DNA of 64,000 nucleotides from Sphingomonas edaphi (GTDB lineage Bacteria > Pseudomonadota > Alphaproteobacteria > Sphingomonadales > Sphingomonadaceae), in NCBI RefSeq assembly GCF_003583725.1, contig NZ_QXTF01000001.1, positions 744,001 through 808,000 of the forward strand. The letters run 5' to 3'. The translations under genes and the position numbers were made by a program. This document shows positions 61,445 to 64,000 of this stretch, piece after piece. Below the pieces are notes generated by a model. That model saw only the letters and a program-made list of their open reading frames with translations, did no database searches and was not told the DNA's origin. The first letter of the stretch is position 1. Each line of letters opens with the position of its first letter.

Positions 61445-63919
61445 TCAGGCTTTCGGCAACTTCTGCTTCGCCTCGCCCCATCCGGCGAGCAGCTTCGACC
61501 CGGCGCGCTCCAGCAATTGGTTCGCGTCGCGGATGGAAAAGGCGTTGCCGCCCTTGAAGCTTTTCAATTCCTCCCACGCGATTGGCGCCGCAACCGGTGC
61601 GCCTTCGCGAGCCCTCGCCGAAAAAGGCATCACCGCCGTTGCGCCGCGCTGGTTGCGGAGCCAGTCGAGGAAGATGCGCCCCTTACGCTGGTTCTTGCGA
61701 ATGTTAGCGGTGAACATTGCCGGCTCGGCCTCGGCGATGGCGCGGGCGAAACGCTCAGCGAAGCTTTTCACCTTCTGCCAGTCCGCCGACTGGTCGAGCG
61801 GTGCGATAACGTGGATTCCCTTGCCGCCGGTCAGCATCGGAAAAGTCTGAAGCCCCAGGTCCGCCAGCAGCGCCCGCAGCCGCACCGCTGCCTCCTTCAC
61901 CTTGCCGAAGTCCAAGCCGACGTCGGGGTCGAGGTCGAATACCAGCCGGTCGGGATATTCGAGCTTCTTCGCCCTGCTGCCCCAGCCATGAAATTCGATC
62001 GTCCCCATCTGGACGCAGGACAATATGCCCTTCGCGTCTTCGACGCAGAGATAGTCCTGCATTTCTCCGTCGCTTTCCTTGACGGGAACATGCTTGACGT
62101 CTTCCCCCATCGACCCGCTGTCGTGCTTTTGGAAGAAGCAATGCTTACCGCGTCCCTGTGGGCAGCGGATCAGGCTGATCGGGCGACCGCTCATGTTGAC
62201 CAGCATCAGTGCTTCGATAGCCGCGTAATAGTCGGCGAGGTCGCCCTTCGTTAGATTCTCGCCCGGGAAGATAACCCGGTCCGGGTTGCTTATCTTTACA
62301 CCGAAGGAATCGGCATCCGCGTCTTTCGCTTTCGTCGCACGCTTCGGCAAATGCTTCGGCTCCTCCCGAACCACCTCCTTGGCCGATTTGTCCTCTCGAA
62401 GTGCAATAAAGCTGGGATGGCGAAGGACGCCGTCGCTGGTGAATTCGGTGAAGGCCACTTCGCCGACCAGCTTGGGCACGATCCAATGCGACTCGCGCCG
62501 CGCCGCGCGCGGCACTTCGACCGGCGGCTCGTCGACCGCTAGCAGCTTCATCCGCTCGCTCAGGTGCGCGATGAGAGCGCCGTTGAAGCCCGTCCCGACC
62601 TTGCCTGCATAAACCAGCTTGCGCCCATCGCGGACAGCGAGGTGGAGCGAGCGGAAGCCCTTGCGCTTGTCGCTCTTTTGCCATCCGACAATCACGAATT
62701 CCTGCCGCTGAACGCACTTGATCTTCAGCCAGTTGCGGCTCCGTTCGCCTCGATAGGAAGCACTCGCCTTCTTCGAGATAATCCCTTCGCCGCCTTCCGC
62801 GCAGACCGCGTCGAACAAGGCTTCGCCCTTGCCCACGACATGGTCTCCGTACATGATCGGCGGGCTGACGCCCTTCAACAGCGCGGCCAATCGCTCTTTC
62901 CGCTCCAGATTGGACAGTTTGCGAATGTCCTTCCCGTCTTCGAACAGCAAGTCGAAGGCATAGAAGGCCAGATCCGCATCACCGCCCTTTAGGCTGACCT
63001 GAAGAAGCTGAAAGTCCGGCTTGCCGTTCTTGCCAAGCGCGACCGCTTCGCCGTCGATCAGATAGCCGCCCGGCAAGTCCGCCGCTGCCTTCATGATCGA
63101 GCCGAACTTGTCGGTCCAGTCCTTGCCGTTGCGTGTCCATGCCGTCGCGGCGCCGCCGCCCGTGGCAATCAGCAGCCGGTAGCCGTCATATTTAAACTCA
63201 TGTATCCAGTCGTTACCCGCCGGCACCGCATCGACCAGCGTCGCCAGTTGCGGCTTGTGGAATTTAGGCGGCGCAGTGCCGCCCTTGCGTACACTCCTCC
63301 CCCCTTTCGCTCCGCCGCAGTTGGATTTCCAGACGTCGACGCCGGAGGCTATCTCCGCCATCGTTCGGCCGGTCGTGACGCTCCTCACTCCTTCCTCGAC
63401 CAGCGCATCGCCAGGTCCGGTGAACTCGTCGTCCACCTTTTTGAGCATCCAGTTTTCGCCCTTCTCGCCCGGCCGCCCCTTCAGGCGGAACATAACCCAT
63501 TCGCCCTTCATCCGCTCGCCTTCCAGCGTGAAGTGGAGATGGCCTTCCTCGATCGTCTTGCTAGGATTCTTGCCCGGTTCGGGAGTCCATCGCCCGCGAT
63601 CCCACAGCATCACCGTGCCGCCGCCATATTCTTCCTCGGGAATGACCCCTTCGAAGGCTCCATAGTCGAGCGGATGATCCTCAGTCCGGACCGCGAGCCG
63701 TTTGTCGCCGGGGTCGATCGATGGTCCCTTCGGTACCGCCCAGCTTTTCAGCACGCCGTCCAGTTCCAGGCGGAAGTCCCAATGCAGCCGCGACGCATCA
63801 TGCTTCTGCACAACGAAGCTGTCGCCCTTACCCTTGAACTTCCGCCCCTTGGGCTCCTTTGTCTTCGTGAAATCGCGCTTCTTGTTGTAGGTTTCGATGT
63901 CGAGCTTGCCGCGCGCCAT
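61445..63919 (-). CDS. ligD: LigD, multifunctional NHEJ DNA ligase
   Basis: ATP-dependent ligase that repairs double-strand breaks with Ku. The 824-aa product has three domains in the order phosphoesterase-ligase-polymerase: phosphoesterase at 1-170 (QKHDASRLHWDFRLELDG, TEDHPLDYGAFEG), ligase about 230-530 with nucleotidyl Lys243 in EFKYDGYRLL, and primase-like polymerase at 545-824 (VKISNPDRVIFPGENLTKGD) with the metal motif FDLDPD at about 661-666. This is the order of Pseudomonas LigD. The ATG at 63919 lies one base after the stop of the upstream gene, probably ku. Confidence 0.96.
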   Translation of the reverse strand: MARGKLDIETYNKKRDFTKTKEPKGRKFKGKGDSFVVQKHDASRLHWDFRLELDGVLKSWAVPKGPSIDPGDKRLAVRTEDHPLDYGAFEGVIPEEEYGGGTVMLWDRGRWTPEPGKNPSKTIEEGHLHFTLEGERMKGEWVMFRLKGRPGEKGENWMLKKVDDEFTGPGDALVEEGVRSVTTGRTMAEIASGVDVWKSNCGGAKGGRSVRKGGTAPPKFHKPQLATLVDAVPAGNDWIHEFKYDGYRLLIATGGGAATAWTRNGKDWTDKFGSIMKAAADLPGGYLIDGEAVALGKNGKPDFQLLQVSLKGGDADLAFYAFDLLFEDGKDIRKLSNLERKERLAALLKGVSPPIMYGDHVVGKGEALFDAVCAEGGEGIISKKASASYRGERSRNWLKIKCVQRQEFVIVGWQKSDKRKGFRSLHLAVRDGRKLVYAGKVGTGFNGALIAHLSERMKLLAVDEPPVEVPRAARRESHWIVPKLVGEVAFTEFTSDGVLRHPSFIALREDKSAKEVVREEPKHLPKRATKAKDADADSFGVKISNPDRVIFPGENLTKGDLADYYAAIEALMLVNMSGRPISLIRCPQGRGKHCFFQKHDSGSMGEDVKHVPVKESDGEMQDYLCVEDAKGILSCVQMGTIEFHGWGSRAKKLEYPDRLVFDLDPDVGLDFGKVKEAAVRLRALLADLGLQTFPMLTGGKGIHVIAPLDQSADWQKVKSFAERFARAIAEAEPAMFTANIRKNQRKGRIFLDWLRNQRGATAVMPFSARAREGAPVAAPIAWEELKSFKGGNAFSIRDANQLLERAGSKLLAGWGEAKQKLPKA

Positions 63920-63920
63920 G

Positions 63921-64000
63921 TCAGGCCCGCTTCCGCGCCGGCGCGGTCTTCTTGGCCGGTGCCTTCTTCGCGGCGGACTTCTTGGCCGCAGCTTTCCTCG
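63921..64000 (-). CDS. Probable Ku C-terminal tail (cut by window edge)
   Basis: Only the last 25 or so codons are present. They encode a Lys/Ala/Pro-rich tail (AAAKKSAAKKAPAKK...ARKRA) ending at TGA 63921-63923, one base before ligD. Bacterial Ku proteins of this group end in such a lysine-rich tail and are encoded next to ligD, so Ku is the best guess. A histone-like or other basic protein cannot be excluded. Confidence 0.6.
   Translation of the reverse strand, partial: RKAAAKKSAAKKAPAKKTAPARKRA

Noticed and set aside
1-64000. Search by eye for rRNA, tRNA, insertion sequences, prophage and CRISPR
   Set aside because: No recognisable tRNA cloverleaf, transposase, integrase, att repeat or repeat-spacer array was seen; absence by eye is not proof.

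Overview
The window is ordinary, GC-rich, densely packed alphaproteobacterial chromosome. The gene set and several lineage-typical proteins (alphaproteobacterial RpoA start, BamF-type lipoprotein with an RxxxDEF motif, CtrA-like DNA-binding domain, YbaL-type antiporter, Gly/Tyr-rich secreted paralogues) fit the order Sphingomonadales; the genus cannot be fixed by reading alone. No rRNA, tRNA, insertion sequence, prophage or CRISPR array was recognised, and no block has the base composition or gene content of a genomic island.

Layout. Positions 1-6800 (minus) are the division and cell-wall cluster mraZ-rsmH-ftsL-ftsI-murE-murF-mraY, most junctions being 1-13 base overlaps or 4-base gaps; a phased TGGGT repeat upstream of mraZ looks like its autoregulatory operator. 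Then come a small membrane/GldG-like pair, a lipoprotein, purL, and the ruins of a DUF3052 gene (10831-11247). At 11.3-12.6 kb lie bfd and bfr, each preceded by a 6-3-6 palindrome that looks like a Fur box. At 12.6-19.6 kb are a DUF418 membrane protein, an orphan Hpt protein, der-bamB-yfgM-like and a YbaL-type antiporter. At 19.6-29.4 kb are panB, guaA, several small secreted or membrane proteins including two tandem Gly/Tyr/Asn-rich paralogues, a prolyl oligopeptidase, and a coupled YqcI/YcgG (GntA-like) plus DUF1989 pair.

Positions 29.4-32 kb carry rpsM-rpsK-rpoA-rplQ (minus). Divergent from it is ribF-ileS-lspA-bamF-like followed by a receiver-less CtrA-like winged-helix protein (32.1-37.4 kb). 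From 37.5 to 49.6 kb come sseA, queF, an OPT transporter next to an M20 amidohydrolase, a HerA-like ATPase, a Deg-type protease, hflC-hflK and an Mrp/ApbC ATPase. From 49.6 to 64 kb come a CoA-binding protein, pmbA, ubiA, a HAD hydrolase, a phospholipase D protein, rsmE-gshA, a TonB-dependent receptor followed by an ATP-grasp protein and proline iminopeptidase, and finally ligD with what is probably the lysine-rich tail of Ku (bacterial NHEJ) at the window edge.

No clearly new multi-gene system stands out. The most promising leads are the CtrA-like DNA-binding protein without a receiver domain (36871-37422), the YqcI/YcgG-DUF1989 pair (28013-29352), the twin palindromes around bfd/bfr, the phased MraZ-type repeats, the Gly/Tyr-rich paralogues, and the terminator-like hairpin directly before the TonB-receptor start codon. 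All functions are assigned from motifs and family knowledge by eye; no database search was run.
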